Program-made: the position numbers and the translations under genes
NCBI GenBank assembly: GCA_021740845.1
Contig: JAIOYZ010000018.1
Span: forward strand, 1-64,000
DNA: 64,000 nucleotides
Direction of reading: 5' to 3'
From: Bacteroidia bacterium
Lineage (GTDB): Bacteria > Bacteroidota > Bacteroidia > UKL13-3
Notes under the pieces: model-generated
Seen by the model: only the letters and a program-made list of their open reading frames with translations
What the model was told of the DNA's origin: nothing
The model's database searches: none
In this document: positions 28,004 to 39,423 of the stretch, piece by piece
Position numbering within the stretch: position 1 is the first letter of the stretch
Layout: the number at the start of each line of letters is the position of its first letter

Positions 28004-29923
28004 ATGAAGAAAATTTTTTTTGTTACCCTATTGCTTTGCAATCTTCAAAGTTTTGCGCAACACAGTTGTGGGCACTTGAAGGAAAATGCCAGCAGCCCAC
28101 ATTTTACGCTTACTGCGGCCGATATGGATTTACTTAACCAGTATGATATCAATTACTATAAGTTTAACCTGAATGTAGAAAACAACACAAAGTTTATTCA
28201 AGGGTATGTTTATATTGAAGCAAAGACTTTGTTGACCTTACACAATTTTACCTTGCAATTGCATAATGCCTTAACAGTTGATTCCGTTTGGTTCAACCAG
28301 AAAAAATCGGATGCCATTCATGATAAAAACTTTTTACATATAGAGGCTGATGCAGATTCTCTTTTGGCTAATACACCTTTTAATGCGACCATTTTTTACC
28401 ATGGCACCACGCCTAACAATACCGATGGAGCTATTGGTGGTGCTGGCTTTAGCACCAATACAACCCAAAAGGTAACCTGGACCTTGAGTCAACCCTTTTC
28501 TGCTTACGAATGGTTTCCTTGCAAGCAACTCAATACAGATAAAATTGATTCGATGGATATATGGATCAATACCGATACCATCAATAAAGTTGGGTCGAAT
28601 GGCTTACTTAAAAACATAGTTCCCTTAGGCAATGGAAAACACAGTTACCAATGGTCAAGCAAATACCCAATTGCATACTATCTTATCTCCATTGCCGTTT
28701 CTGACTATCAAGAAAAAAACAGTTATGCAAATCCTGTGGGACACTCGCCAATATTGGTTCAAAACTATCTGTATAAAAATGCAACAATTCAAGAAATTGA
28801 AGCTGTAGACCACACCCCCGCATTAATAGAAGTGTTCTCCGAAAAGTTTGGCATGTACCCTTTTGCCAACGAAAAATATGGTCATTCACAAGCTCCTATT
28901 CCAGGTGCTATGGAACACCAAACCATGACCAGCATAGGTGCATTTAACTTTGAAATTGTAGCCCATGAATTAGGTCACCAATACTTTGGCGATTACGTTA
29001 CTTGCAACGGCTATTCTGAAGTTTGGCTGAATGAAGGCTTTGCCACTTTTACCGAATATGTGGCATTAGAAAATCTTTTCCCAGGCCAAGAAAAGGAATG
29101 GTTAATTGGAAACATAAACAGAGCCAAACAGGCCAGCAATACCGTGTTTGTAAACGATTCGTTTGATGTAGGAACCTTATTTGATGGCAATTCATCTTAT
29201 GCCAAAGGTGGCATGGTGGTGCATATGTTGCGCAACCTCATTAACAACGATTCTATCTTTTTCTTGGGCTTACGCAATTATTTAGCCGCTTACGCATTTG
29301 GCAGCGCAAGAACACCCAACTTTAAAGATATTATGTCGCAAACATCTGGTCTGAACCTAGACCAATTTTTTACGCAATGGATTTACAATGAAGGATACCC
29401 TATCTTATCTGGTAAGTATAACCAAGTTGGAGGCAATCTTTGGCTCAGCATTAATCAAGAACCCAGCAGTGGAAGCACGGTGTTTATATTTCCTTTAGAA
29501 GTGCGATTAAAAAGAGCCATGGGTGATACCAGTATTTATGTACAAGTAGATGCCGTTAGCAAAATGCTCAACATACCTGTAGGTATGGGCACTATTCAAA
29601 GCGTTCGGTTTGATCCAAATCTAAAGCTATTGCGCGATGTATTTAGCATTGCCAAGGATCCTAACTTTACTTCGTTAAGTGATTTACCTAAAGAATTTTT
29701 ACATGTGATGCTCTATCCAAATCCGGCCAACAATGAATTACATATGTTGCAAGCGGCAGGTTCGCAGGTGCAAATTTTTGATATGCGCGGACAATTAGTT
29801 CAGAACAATGCATTGATAGAAAACGACCAAGTTATTGATATTGCCTCTCTCCTACCTGGAGTGTATGTGGTACAATTTAAGAAAAATGAAAGTACTGCTA
29901 CTTTACGCTTTGTGAAACATTAA
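28004..29923 (+). CDS. Secreted M1-family metallopeptidase with T9SS sorting domain
   Basis: 639 residues from ATG 28004, which begins a signal peptide (MKKIFFVTLLLCNLQSFAQ). The aminopeptidase N-like beta domain is followed by GAMEH, the family exopeptidase motif (usually GAMEN), and the zinc site HELGH (His321, Glu322, His325) with Glu344 exactly 18 residues later. The type A sorting domain covers the last 75 residues (VMLYPNPANNELHM ... LPGVYVVQF ... LRFVKH). It should be exported and cleave N-terminal residues from peptides outside the cell. The zinc ligands are complete. Confidence 0.92.
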   Translation: MKKIFFVTLLLCNLQSFAQHSCGHLKENASSPHFTLTAADMDLLNQYDINYYKFNLNVENNTKFIQGYVYIEAKTLLTLHNFTLQLHNALTVDSVWFNQKKSDAIHDKNFLHIEADADSLLANTPFNATIFYHGTTPNNTDGAIGGAGFSTNTTQKVTWTLSQPFSAYEWFPCKQLNTDKIDSMDIWINTDTINKVGSNGLLKNIVPLGNGKHSYQWSSKYPIAYYLISIAVSDYQEKNSYANPVGHSPILVQNYLYKNATIQEIEAVDHTPALIEVFSEKFGMYPFANEKYGHSQAPIPGAMEHQTMTSIGAFNFEIVAHELGHQYFGDYVTCNGYSEVWLNEGFATFTEYVALENLFPGQEKEWLIGNINRAKQASNTVFVNDSFDVGTLFDGNSSYAKGGMVVHMLRNLINNDSIFFLGLRNYLAAYAFGSARTPNFKDIMSQTSGLNLDQFFTQWIYNEGYPILSGKYNQVGGNLWLSINQEPSSGSTVFIFPLEVRLKRAMGDTSIYVQVDAVSKMLNIPVGMGTIQSVRFDPNLKLLRDVFSIAKDPNFTSLSDLPKEFLHVMLYPNPANNELHMLQAAGSQVQIFDMRGQLVQNNALIENDQVIDIASLLPGVYVVQFKKNESTATLRFVKH

Positions 29924-29943
29924 TGAGTAAAACAACACCTAAC

Positions 29944-31482
29944 ATGAAAAGAATTTTAAGTATACTTAGTTTGATTATCTGCATGGGCAGTGAAAATATC
30001 ATGGCCCAAAATCCGGGAACCCTTGATGTAAGTTATGGGGTAAATGGAAAAATGAGTGCCACTTTTCCTGCAAAGAATGGCAGCAGTCTTTACATATATG
30101 ATTTGCAAAAAGTGGCAGATGGCAAATTGATTGGCATCATGAACAAATCGTATTATGATGCAATTAACGAAACCTATACAGACACCGTTGTGGTTTTTAA
30201 AGTATTGGCAAATGGCAATCCAGATGCGGGCTTTGGCGTGAATGGTGAAATAAAAACAAATTTGGTTCCTATGTTTATTTTACCCCAACAAGATGGCAAA
30301 ATACTCATAGGCTTTAACGACCAAGAAGAGCTGGTGATGATGCGATTTTTAAGCAACGGAAGCGTTGATGTAAGCTATGGAATAGAAGGAACTTCTTATA
30401 CAGGAATTTTTGCTGAGGTATCAAATGGTGTTCAAGAAAGCAATGGTGATTTAACCTTGCTTGGCTCTGTAAAAAATAACTCGGCAATGCTTATTGCTAA
30501 ATTGAAGAGCAATGGCGAGCGCCAATTTGATTTTGGCAAAGATGGACTTCATGTTTTTGATTTTGATGCATTTAATTATTACGAATGGCCAAGCCAAATT
30601 CTCTTGCAAAATGATGGGAAAATGGTGGTGTTAGGGAATGAATATAGCAATGGCAATTATGCATTTGTTTGTAGGTTAAATAAAGATGGTAGCTATGACA
30701 GCTCCTTTAGTTCAGATGGAAAATTGCGCATTAATTCTACCATGGGAACCAATGCTATGAAGTTACTTGATAACGGGAAAATAATTTTAGGAGGAACCTA
30801 CTATTACAGCAACTATACCAAATCTGGCTTTGCCATTGCAAGTGTAAATGCCGATGGCACCATGGATGCCAGCTTTGGATCAAACGGTTTAAGAAACTTT
30901 AATTTTGGTGGACAAGATGATTTTCTTTATTCAATTTTGGTGCAAGAGGATGGCAAGATTCTAGCGGCGGGTTCTACCACTGGTAAGTTTGCTTTGGCTA
31001 GAATACATAAAAATGGCACCTATGATTTGAGTTTTAATACTACTGGCAAAACTACCATTGAATTTGACGCCGGCTCTACAAGCAGCGCTCATTTTATGAG
31101 CTTTGAAGCAGATCAAAAAATTTGGGTAAGCGGATTAATAAGACATAGTGATTTATCTGTTGGATTCTGCTCTGCCAGATTTCACCTAGGGAATACGGTA
31201 GGCTTATTGGAAAGAGAAAATTCGCTACAGGCATCTGTATATCCTAATCCATTTAAGGAGTCTATAACTATAGAAGTGAGCATTGATAAAAAGGATTTTT
31301 TAAGTGCCAATTTATATAGCTTAGAAGGAAGGCTCATAGAAAATTTACTCTCGAGCACTCAGATGGCAAAAGGAAGCTATAAATTGGATTTACCATCAAA
31401 TAATATTGTTGGTTCAGGCATTTATTTATTACAAATAAAAATGGGTGAACGGGAGAAGTGGATTAAAGTGGTAAAAGACTAA
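29944..31482 (+). CDS. Delta-60 repeat protein with T9SS sorting domain
   Basis: 512 residues from ATG 29944 (MKRILSILSLIICM..., signal ending IMAQ). An ATG at 29923 overlapping the previous stop is in frame but lengthens the signal unusually; it could still be used. At least six delta-60 units are visible, of the type GKILAAGSTTGKFALARIHKNGTYDLSF and GTMDASFGSNGLR. The last 85 residues are a sorting domain (LQASVYPNPFKESI ... GSGIYLLQI ... KWIKVVKD). It probably forms an extracellular propeller; the ligand is unknown. It is co-transcribed with the M1 peptidase. Confidence 0.85.
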   Translation: MKRILSILSLIICMGSENIMAQNPGTLDVSYGVNGKMSATFPAKNGSSLYIYDLQKVADGKLIGIMNKSYYDAINETYTDTVVVFKVLANGNPDAGFGVNGEIKTNLVPMFILPQQDGKILIGFNDQEELVMMRFLSNGSVDVSYGIEGTSYTGIFAEVSNGVQESNGDLTLLGSVKNNSAMLIAKLKSNGERQFDFGKDGLHVFDFDAFNYYEWPSQILLQNDGKMVVLGNEYSNGNYAFVCRLNKDGSYDSSFSSDGKLRINSTMGTNAMKLLDNGKIILGGTYYYSNYTKSGFAIASVNADGTMDASFGSNGLRNFNFGGQDDFLYSILVQEDGKILAAGSTTGKFALARIHKNGTYDLSFNTTGKTTIEFDAGSTSSAHFMSFEADQKIWVSGLIRHSDLSVGFCSARFHLGNTVGLLERENSLQASVYPNPFKESITIEVSIDKKDFLSANLYSLEGRLIENLLSSTQMAKGSYKLDLPSNNIVGSGIYLLQIKMGEREKWIKVVKD

Positions 31483-31571
31483 CAAATATCTAAACCAATT
31501 TAGCACCTGAGATTAAAGCTATAGGAAGGACTGTTTTTGCAATAAGCCTTAAGTCCTTTATTTTTTTAGTT

Positions 31572-31754
31572 GAAAGGTCGGATAATATTTGAAAAAATTA
31601 ATACCAATTTTTAACCGGCTCAACCACACATCAAAATCAGGCTTTTTTACCCCCGTGGGATTTTTTGTAATTTATTACTAGAGACATTAGAAGATTGCGA
31701 TACCAGTGGAGGCTAAATCCTCTAAGCTAGGATTTTTATCAAAACCGACCTTTC
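31572..31754. mobile_element. MITE-like 183-bp element, copy 2
   Basis: Same length, orientation and perfect GAAAGGTCGG/CCGACCTTTC ends as the copy at 18870-19052, with four substitutions. Two of the four fall on the same base pair of the internal TGGTAA hairpin (G-C in copy 1, T-T here). No coding capacity. The remaining gap up to gapA (31755-31973) shows no gene. Confidence 0.7.
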
Positions 31755-31973
31755 ATTTTTTAAAAAAAAATCTAACCCCTTTTCCCTGCATTTTAAGTAT
31801 CAGTTAATTTCATTCCACTCATTAAGTCTGGGTCAAAACTGCCCATATTTCACCCCCAACAAAACCCATTCAACTGGTATTCATCCACTTATTCTCACCA
31901 AACAAATTTAAAATGGCATAAAAATCATAAAAAAAATGGACTCAAAAGGAATCCGTTTTTAGTTAGAATCACT

Positions 31974-31981
31974 TATCTTTG
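31974..31981 (+). promoter_or_regulatory. -7 box of the gapA promoter
   Basis: TATCTTTG is an exact TAnnTTTG match 28 bases before the gapA ATG. The -33 region is T-rich (TTTTT at 31956-31960) without a perfect TTTG. Confidence 0.5.
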
Positions 31982-31996
31982 CCAAACTAAAAATAA

Positions 31997-33007
<1,011 letters not shown>

Positions 33008-33024
33008 GCTGCTGGCTTTGTTAG

Positions 33025-33045
33025 CCGAAGCTTTAGCGTAGGATA
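33025..33045. repeat. Dispersed 17-mer element
   Basis: CCGAAGCTTTAGCGTAGG, also found at 15021, 33841 and, with changes, 15061. Here it sits between the gapA stop and its terminator, flanked by GGCTGCTGGC on both sides. Confidence 0.7.
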
Positions 33046-33065
33046 GGCTGCTGGCAATTATATTT

Positions 33066-33099
33066 AAAAACTCTGGTAGAATATTCTGCCAGAGTTTTT
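33066..33099 (+). terminator. gapA terminator
   Basis: AAAAACTCTGGTAGAAT pairs with ATTCTGCCAGAGTTTTT with one G-U pair; a T-run follows. The run leads directly into a motif copy, the perfect palindrome GGTTCGAACC at 33104-33113. Confidence 0.9.
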
Positions 33100-33103
33100 T
33101 TTT

Positions 33104-33113
33104 GGTTCGAACC
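33104..33113. repeat. Palindromic motif variant after gapA terminator
   Basis: GGTTCGAACC, one base from the window-wide motif and fully symmetric, in the context TTTGGTTCGAACCGAAA. It abuts the T-run of the gapA terminator. Confidence 0.7.
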
Positions 33114-33196
33114 GAAACCAGGATGTGATAATAATTTTTCTGGCATTGCATTTGTATATTAGCACCCATCAATAAAAACTACTAATAAAAATTATC

Positions 33197-33802
33197 ATGA
33201 AATTAAATGCGAGAAGCTTGATACGTTCAGGCGCGATTTTAGGTTCTTTTGTTATTGCATTTGCTGCGTGTAAATCAAAAAAAAAGGTAACTACTCCAAT
33301 TGAAAAAAGTACTGGCGCAATTGAAATATCAGTTCCTTTTAGCGCTAAGGAATATTACAGCGACAAAGAAAATTTCCGTTCTAAAAGCAGTGGTAATAGT
33401 CCAGATTTACAAACCGCAAAGAAAATTGCAATGCAAAATGCAAAAAGTGAAATGGCCGGTTTGATCCAAACTACTGTTAAAAAAGTTACCGATCAATATA
33501 CTCAACAAAGAACTGTTGGAAACCAAATTGATTTCAATAATAAATTTGAAGAATTGGCTCGCGAGGTTACCAACCAAGAATTAGTTGATGTGAAAGTATT
33601 AGGTGAAAAACTGTTTCAAGAACCAAATAATACCTACACTTATTGGGTTGCTATTGAAGCCAATAAACAAGCTGTCTTAAATGGCATCGATAAAGGTATT
33701 GCCAACAATCAAAAAATAGCTCAAGATTACGACAAGAAGAAATTTGAAGAAATCTTCAATGCCGAAATGGAAAAATTGGCAAAGGAAAGAGCAGGAAATT
33801 AG
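33197..33802 (+). CDS. LPP20-family lipoprotein
   Basis: 201 residues. The signal sequence ends near IAFAAC (Cys25), followed by a Lys-rich stretch. Residues 60-175 match the LPP20 pattern: an alpha helix with TAKKIAMQNAKSEMAGLI, then the variable region and a strand with YTYWVAIEANKQAVL. LPP20-like proteins are surface or periplasmic lipoproteins, some of which activate envelope machines. A second protein of the same type follows at 33985. Confidence 0.75.
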   Translation: MKLNARSLIRSGAILGSFVIAFAACKSKKKVTTPIEKSTGAIEISVPFSAKEYYSDKENFRSKSSGNSPDLQTAKKIAMQNAKSEMAGLIQTTVKKVTDQYTQQRTVGNQIDFNNKFEELAREVTNQELVDVKVLGEKLFQEPNNTYTYWVAIEANKQAVLNGIDKGIANNQKIAQDYDKKKFEEIFNAEMEKLAKERAGN

Positions 33803-33810
33803 AAGAAGAT

Positions 33811-33958
33811 CTTTAGTCTTTAGTCTTTAGTCTTTGGCGTCCGAAGCTTTAGCGTAGGATAAGTTGTTAGTCTTTGGCAAAAATACATGTTCAATTTGAA
33901 GTGTATTTTTGCCAAACCACAAAGCAGCCAGAAGCCAGTCGCCAGCAGCCAGAAGCTA
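33811..33958. repeat. Heptad repeats with 17-mer element
   Basis: 33811-33838 reads CTTTAGT three times then CTTTGGC. 33841-33860 is the dispersed 17-mer CCGAAGCTTTAGCGTAGG. 33924-33958 is five heptads of the GCAGCCA/GAAGCCA type. All units are 7 bases long, as in the 15 kb and 47 kb regions. The AAATACA segment (33880-33915) also contains an inverted pair, TTTGGCAAAAATAC / GTATTTTTGCCAAA, that could act as a terminator. Confidence 0.75.
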
Positions 33959-33984
33959 TACTTCATTGATAATCGGTAAAAAAA

Positions 33985-35385
33985 ATGAAACACTTACTAC
34001 ATTTACGTGCAATTTGGATCGTGTTAGCATTGGCGCTAATGGGATGCGGAGTGCATAAGGAAAGTGTATTAAGTAATAAAAAGCCAGATTGGGTGGCTCA
34101 AAGGCCAACCAATACTCAATATTATATTGGAATTGGCTATGCCAGTAAACTCAATAATGCTGGCGATTTCCAGAGAGTAGCCAAGAAAAATGCATTAGAC
34201 GACATGCTTGGTGAAATTAAAGTTACCATTTCAAGCAACTCTATTCTATCGCAACAACAAAACAATCAAACTTTCAACCAGCAGTTTTTTTCTGATACCA
34301 GAATGGTTGCCTCCGAAACCATGGAAGGTTTTGAGGTAGTAGATAGCTGGGAAAACAAAACAGAGTATTGGATCTATTACCGCATGAACAAAGCGGATTT
34401 TGAAGCCTATAAAAGAAAGAAAATTTATCAGGCTAGTGAAAAGGCTTTGGATTATTTGAACAGAGCCGATCAACTAAATCCTGCCCGCGATTTTGTGCAA
34501 ATTTTTAACTTAAGAATTAAAGCTGCGGCAACCTTACAAAACTTCTTAAACGAATCTATCGAAACCACATACCGAGGTAAAAATGTTTTCTTATTAAATG
34601 AGATTATCTCCCAACTACAAGACCAATTACTTTTAGCTAATTTAGGTTCAAAACAAAATAATCTAAAAGCAACTGTTGGCAAATCTTTGGATCAGCCCAT
34701 ATTGGTTTTTGCCTATTATAGGAAGGATACTTTTAACTATCCTATTTCAAATCTTCCTATTAAACTAATAAGTAGCGGCTTGGTTTTTAAGGGCAATTCT
34801 AGTGTTCAAACCCAATTTGATGGGACTGGACAATTTGGCTTAAGTGCTATAAAAACACAAGACAATATGCATATTTTGCAGTTTAAACCAGATTTAGAAA
34901 CACTCCTTCTTTCTGATAGTTTAAACGCCAGTATGAAAAGCTTATTGGTTAAAATGGAATGTCCTCAAATTACCATTCGTATTAAAATTGATCCTATAAA
35001 AATATTTATGGTAAGCAATGAAAAAAATTTGGATCAAACCATGAACCACAAAATTTTGGAACCCGTTATCAAGAAAAAATTATTAGAATCGGGTTGCATT
35101 TTTGTAGAAACAAAAGATCAAGCAGATTACCAAATTGAACTAATTGCCAATACAAAAGACTTAGGTATTATTTGGGGAACTATGCTACGCTCCACCTTTG
35201 AAATTCAAATTAGTTTGTACGATACAAAATCACGCTCAGAATTAATGCACGATGCCCTTAACGATATTATCGGTTATCAAAACACCAAAGAAAAGGCAGG
35301 ATTGGAAGCCTATAAAGAAGCTATAAACCCTATAATGAGTAAGGTTTACCCTGGCTTAGAAAACGCTTTGTTTTCAACTCAATAA
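33985..35385 (+). CDS. LPP20-like lipoprotein with C-terminal extension
   Basis: 466 residues. The signal peptide ends in the lipobox LMGC (Cys21). Residues 30-150 match the LPP20 pattern (KPDWVAQRPTNTQYYIGIGYA, RVAKKNALDDMLGEIKVTISS, YWIYYRMNKADFEAYK). The remaining 300 residues are beta-rich and resemble the peptidoglycan- or partner-binding modules of related lipoproteins, but I cannot name them. It lies after the smaller LPP20 protein with heptad repeats between, so co-transcription is uncertain. Confidence 0.7.
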   Translation: MKHLLHLRAIWIVLALALMGCGVHKESVLSNKKPDWVAQRPTNTQYYIGIGYASKLNNAGDFQRVAKKNALDDMLGEIKVTISSNSILSQQQNNQTFNQQFFSDTRMVASETMEGFEVVDSWENKTEYWIYYRMNKADFEAYKRKKIYQASEKALDYLNRADQLNPARDFVQIFNLRIKAAATLQNFLNESIETTYRGKNVFLLNEIISQLQDQLLLANLGSKQNNLKATVGKSLDQPILVFAYYRKDTFNYPISNLPIKLISSGLVFKGNSSVQTQFDGTGQFGLSAIKTQDNMHILQFKPDLETLLLSDSLNASMKSLLVKMECPQITIRIKIDPIKIFMVSNEKNLDQTMNHKILEPVIKKKLLESGCIFVETKDQADYQIELIANTKDLGIIWGTMLRSTFEIQISLYDTKSRSELMHDALNDIIGYQNTKEKAGLEAYKEAINPIMSKVYPGLENALFSTQ

Positions 35386-35386
35386 A

Positions 35387-36106
35387 TTAAAGACTCATTA
35401 GTTCTTTAAACTTCACCGCTTGCCTTCTGCTCACCTCTATTTTGGTTCCATCTTTTAAATAAAATAAGAAACCAGAATTGAAAAATGGCTCTATTTTCTC
35501 AAGAAAATTCAAGTTGATAATTTGCTGGCGATTGGCTCTAAAAAACATCTGTTCGTTTAACCTTTCGTCCAGAGAATTTAAAGTTCTATGAATAAGTGGT
35601 TGGTACTTATCAAAATAAATTTTGGCGTAATTTCCTGCAGATTCTATTATCCTAATGTCTTCCAATTTCACATACCAACAACGGTCGCCATCACGAATAA
35701 ACACTTTTTCATTGGGTGCCAATTTATTGCGCAAACGGTCGGATTTCAACTCTTCAATTTGCTTCTTAGCTTTCAAAATCGCATCCGAAAGTCTGTCTTT
35801 TTGTATGGGCTTCAACAAATAATCCAAGGCATTTACCTCAAATGCTTTGATGGCAAATTCATCGTAGGCAGTTGTAAAAATAATAGATGGTGTTTCTATT
35901 AAATCTTCCAATAAATCAAATCCAGTTTTCTCAGGCATTTGAATATCCAAGAATACCAATTGTGGCTTTTGTTTATCAATAATTTCTAAGGCTTCATCCA
36001 CATTTGAGGCTTCAGCAATTATTTGAATTTCTGGAAACTCTTTCAACAAATTTTTCAAGCCTTCACGGGCCAATTTTTCGTCGTCAACTATTAATGTTTG
36101 TATCAT
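35387..36106 (-). CDS. LytTR-family response regulator
   Basis: 239 residues. The receiver domain has IVDDEK, the phospho-acceptor in LVFLDIQMPEKTGF and LLKPIQKDRL. The C-terminal LytTR DNA-binding domain runs from about residue 135 (NEKVFIRDGDRCWYVKLEDI...) to SRRQAVKFKELMSL, with the conserved FFRANRQQIINL. Its start overlaps the kinase stop by 4 bases (ATGA), so the two are translationally coupled. Confidence 0.95.
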   Translation of the reverse strand: MIQTLIVDDEKLAREGLKNLLKEFPEIQIIAEASNVDEALEIIDKQKPQLVFLDIQMPEKTGFDLLEDLIETPSIIFTTAYDEFAIKAFEVNALDYLLKPIQKDRLSDAILKAKKQIEELKSDRLRNKLAPNEKVFIRDGDRCWYVKLEDIRIIESAGNYAKIYFDKYQPLIHRTLNSLDERLNEQMFFRANRQQIINLNFLEKIEPFFNSGFLFYLKDGTKIEVSRRQAVKFKELMSL

Positions 36107-37131
36107 AATGGTATATCTATTTTGGTAATAACTTCCGTATCATTTAAATTCTCTATGCTAAAACTTGCTTGTGAATCGTATAAAATTCCTAAGCGTTCGC
36201 GGGTGTTTTCTAAACCCAAACCTAGTTCATTTATTTTTGGTTCAAACCGACCCGTATTTATTATTTCTATATGCAAATGAAAATTGGTTTTGATGGCAGA
36301 AACAAAAATATTCCCACCCATTTTACTTCTAGAAATGCCATGTTTTACGGCATTCTCCACCAATGTTTGCAACATCATTGGCGGCACTTTGGTGCTAAGC
36401 GTATCTTCCTTTATTTCAAAATTAATGCTCAAACGCTCATCAAATCTAATTTTTTCAATGGCCAAATAATCTTTAACCGTTTCTATTTCTTGCTTTAAAG
36501 TAACCGTTTTTTCCTTGCTCATTTGCAAGGAGCTTCTTAACAATCCACTTAAACGTGTAATAGCTTCCTTAGATAAATTTGGGTCAATATCTACCAATGT
36601 TCTGATGCTATTGAGTGAGTTAAACAAAAAATGTGGGTTGAGTTGTGTTTTTAAATTCTGGTATTGATTTTCTTTGATAATAGCCTGCAATTGGTATTTG
36701 GCTTTTTCGGCTTCCAAAGAGCGCTCCCAATAATGAAACAAATGGTAAACCAAGGCCCAAAGTAAAATGTACTTACTCCAGCTAAACAGGTAATTGATAA
36801 TTAAAATTAAATCAATTGGCAATTGACTCATCAATGGCACTGTTAACCTATCGAGGTAAATATTTAAAAGGGTAAGCAAGAAAGAAACAAAACCAATACC
36901 CAAAATAGCGCGAGGCACAAGCTGTTTCATGGGTAGGTTGATCCAAGAACTGCGGATAATAAAACTGCGGTACAAGTGAGTTAATAAAATTCCAGCAGCA
37001 AAATTAATCCCAACATTTAGCACCAATAATTCGTTGAAACCATAGATGTTTCCGTAGCCAATAAACTCCAAAATTACAAAGAGGAACCAACCACCAATCT
37101 GACAAATCCAATACAGGGTATTTTTCTTCAT
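36103..37131 (-). CDS. LytS-like histidine kinase (His_kinase family)
   Basis: 342 residues. Four hydrophobic membrane segments occupy about residues 8-130. A short coiled coil leads to the His_kinase box QLNPHFLFNSLNSI with the phospho-accepting histidine, then a HATPase with VENAVKHGISRS and LGLENTRERL. It senses an unknown membrane or envelope signal and phosphorylates the coupled LytTR regulator. A motif copy at 36239-36248 encodes RFEP between catalytic blocks, where sequence is usually variable. Confidence 0.94.
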   Translation of the reverse strand: MKKNTLYWICQIGGWFLFVILEFIGYGNIYGFNELLVLNVGINFAAGILLTHLYRSFIIRSSWINLPMKQLVPRAILGIGFVSFLLTLLNIYLDRLTVPLMSQLPIDLILIINYLFSWSKYILLWALVYHLFHYWERSLEAEKAKYQLQAIIKENQYQNLKTQLNPHFLFNSLNSIRTLVDIDPNLSKEAITRLSGLLRSSLQMSKEKTVTLKQEIETVKDYLAIEKIRFDERLSINFEIKEDTLSTKVPPMMLQTLVENAVKHGISRSKMGGNIFVSAIKTNFHLHIEIINTGRFEPKINELGLGLENTRERLGILYDSQASFSIENLNDTEVITKIDIPL

Positions 37132-37220
37132 TAGGGTAAAGGTAAAAGAAAATGGAAATGAAAGGAAAAATCTCTTACATAAAAGGCGGGTAGATTTTAT
37201 AAGCGTAGCATTTAGGGTTC

Positions 37221-37230
37221 GGTTTGAACC
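37221..37230 (-). repeat. Window-wide motif copy at the atpC terminator
   Basis: Exact GGTTTGAACC. On the minus strand it follows the T-run of the atpC terminator, the same arrangement as at gapA. Confidence 0.8.
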
Positions 37231-37235
37231 AAAAA

Positions 37236-37264
37236 AAAGGCCGAATCTTTTGGATTCGGCCTTT
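37236..37264 (-). terminator. atpD-atpC operon terminator
   Basis: AAAGGCCGAATC / GATTCGGCCTTT forms a perfect 12-bp stem with a 5-base loop. An A8 run on the plus strand supplies the T-run for minus-strand transcripts. Confidence 0.9.
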
Positions 37265-37285
37265 AGGTATAATTAGGTCTTGCAA

Positions 37286-37516
37286 TTAAGCGAGCACAAT
37301 AACTTTGTTGTTAAGAACTTCAACAACTCCGCCATTCACTTCAAACTCCTGCTTTCCTTCTTTGTCTTTTACCACAATCATTCCTTTTTCTAAACTAGAA
37401 ATAAGAGCAGCGTGGCCTTTCAAGATTTGGAATTTACCAGTTGCTCCTGGAAGGGTTACCGCCTCAATTTCACCTGAAAAAAGCGTTTTGTCGGCAGTTA
37501 TGATTTCTAATTGCAT
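37286..37516 (-). CDS. atpC: ATP synthase F1 epsilon subunit (short form)
   Basis: 76 residues (MQLEIITADKTLFSGEIEAVTLPGATGKFQILKGHAAL...). Only the N-terminal beta-sandwich is present; the C-terminal helical hairpin of E. coli-type epsilon (about 135 residues) is absent. The sandwich is enough to couple the rotor to F1, but the helices that inhibit ATP hydrolysis are missing. It follows atpD by 20 bases. A short epsilon is common in Bacteroidota. Confidence 0.93.
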   Translation of the reverse strand: MQLEIITADKTLFSGEIEAVTLPGATGKFQILKGHAALISSLEKGMIVVKDKEGKQEFEVNGGVVEVLNNKVIVLA

Positions 37517-37536
37517 TCTTTTAAAATTAAAATTGA

Positions 37537-39104
<1,568 letters not shown>

Positions 39105-39397
39105 CCAAAACAGAAAATATTTATTTGGTTCAGGCAGAAATAAATTTCATGCAAATGAAGATTAGCGCTGCTCTTCTGCATTAAGGTTTAAGTCGAAGTC
39201 AAAATTTATTTATTATGAATAACATAATTGTTTGTTTTTATAAGACGAGGCCAGCGTTTTCTTGATGCATTTATTTAAACAGAAAGGCAAACTAAATGAA
39301 AAAGTAAAAACAGGTACCAAATTTTGTTCTTTGTGTTTATGAACTCATTAGTGCTTTTTGCGTTTAAAGGTATTTTAAATAAACAAAATCCCATAAA

Positions 39398-39419
39398 AAA
39401 ACCCGCCGAAGCGGGTTTT
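39398..39419 (-). terminator. ftsH terminator
   Basis: AAAACCCGC-CGAA-GCGGGTTTT, a perfect 9-bp stem with a stable tetraloop, immediately after the ftsH stop. The flanking A-run gives the T-tract. Confidence 0.9.
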
Positions 39420-39423
39420 AATG

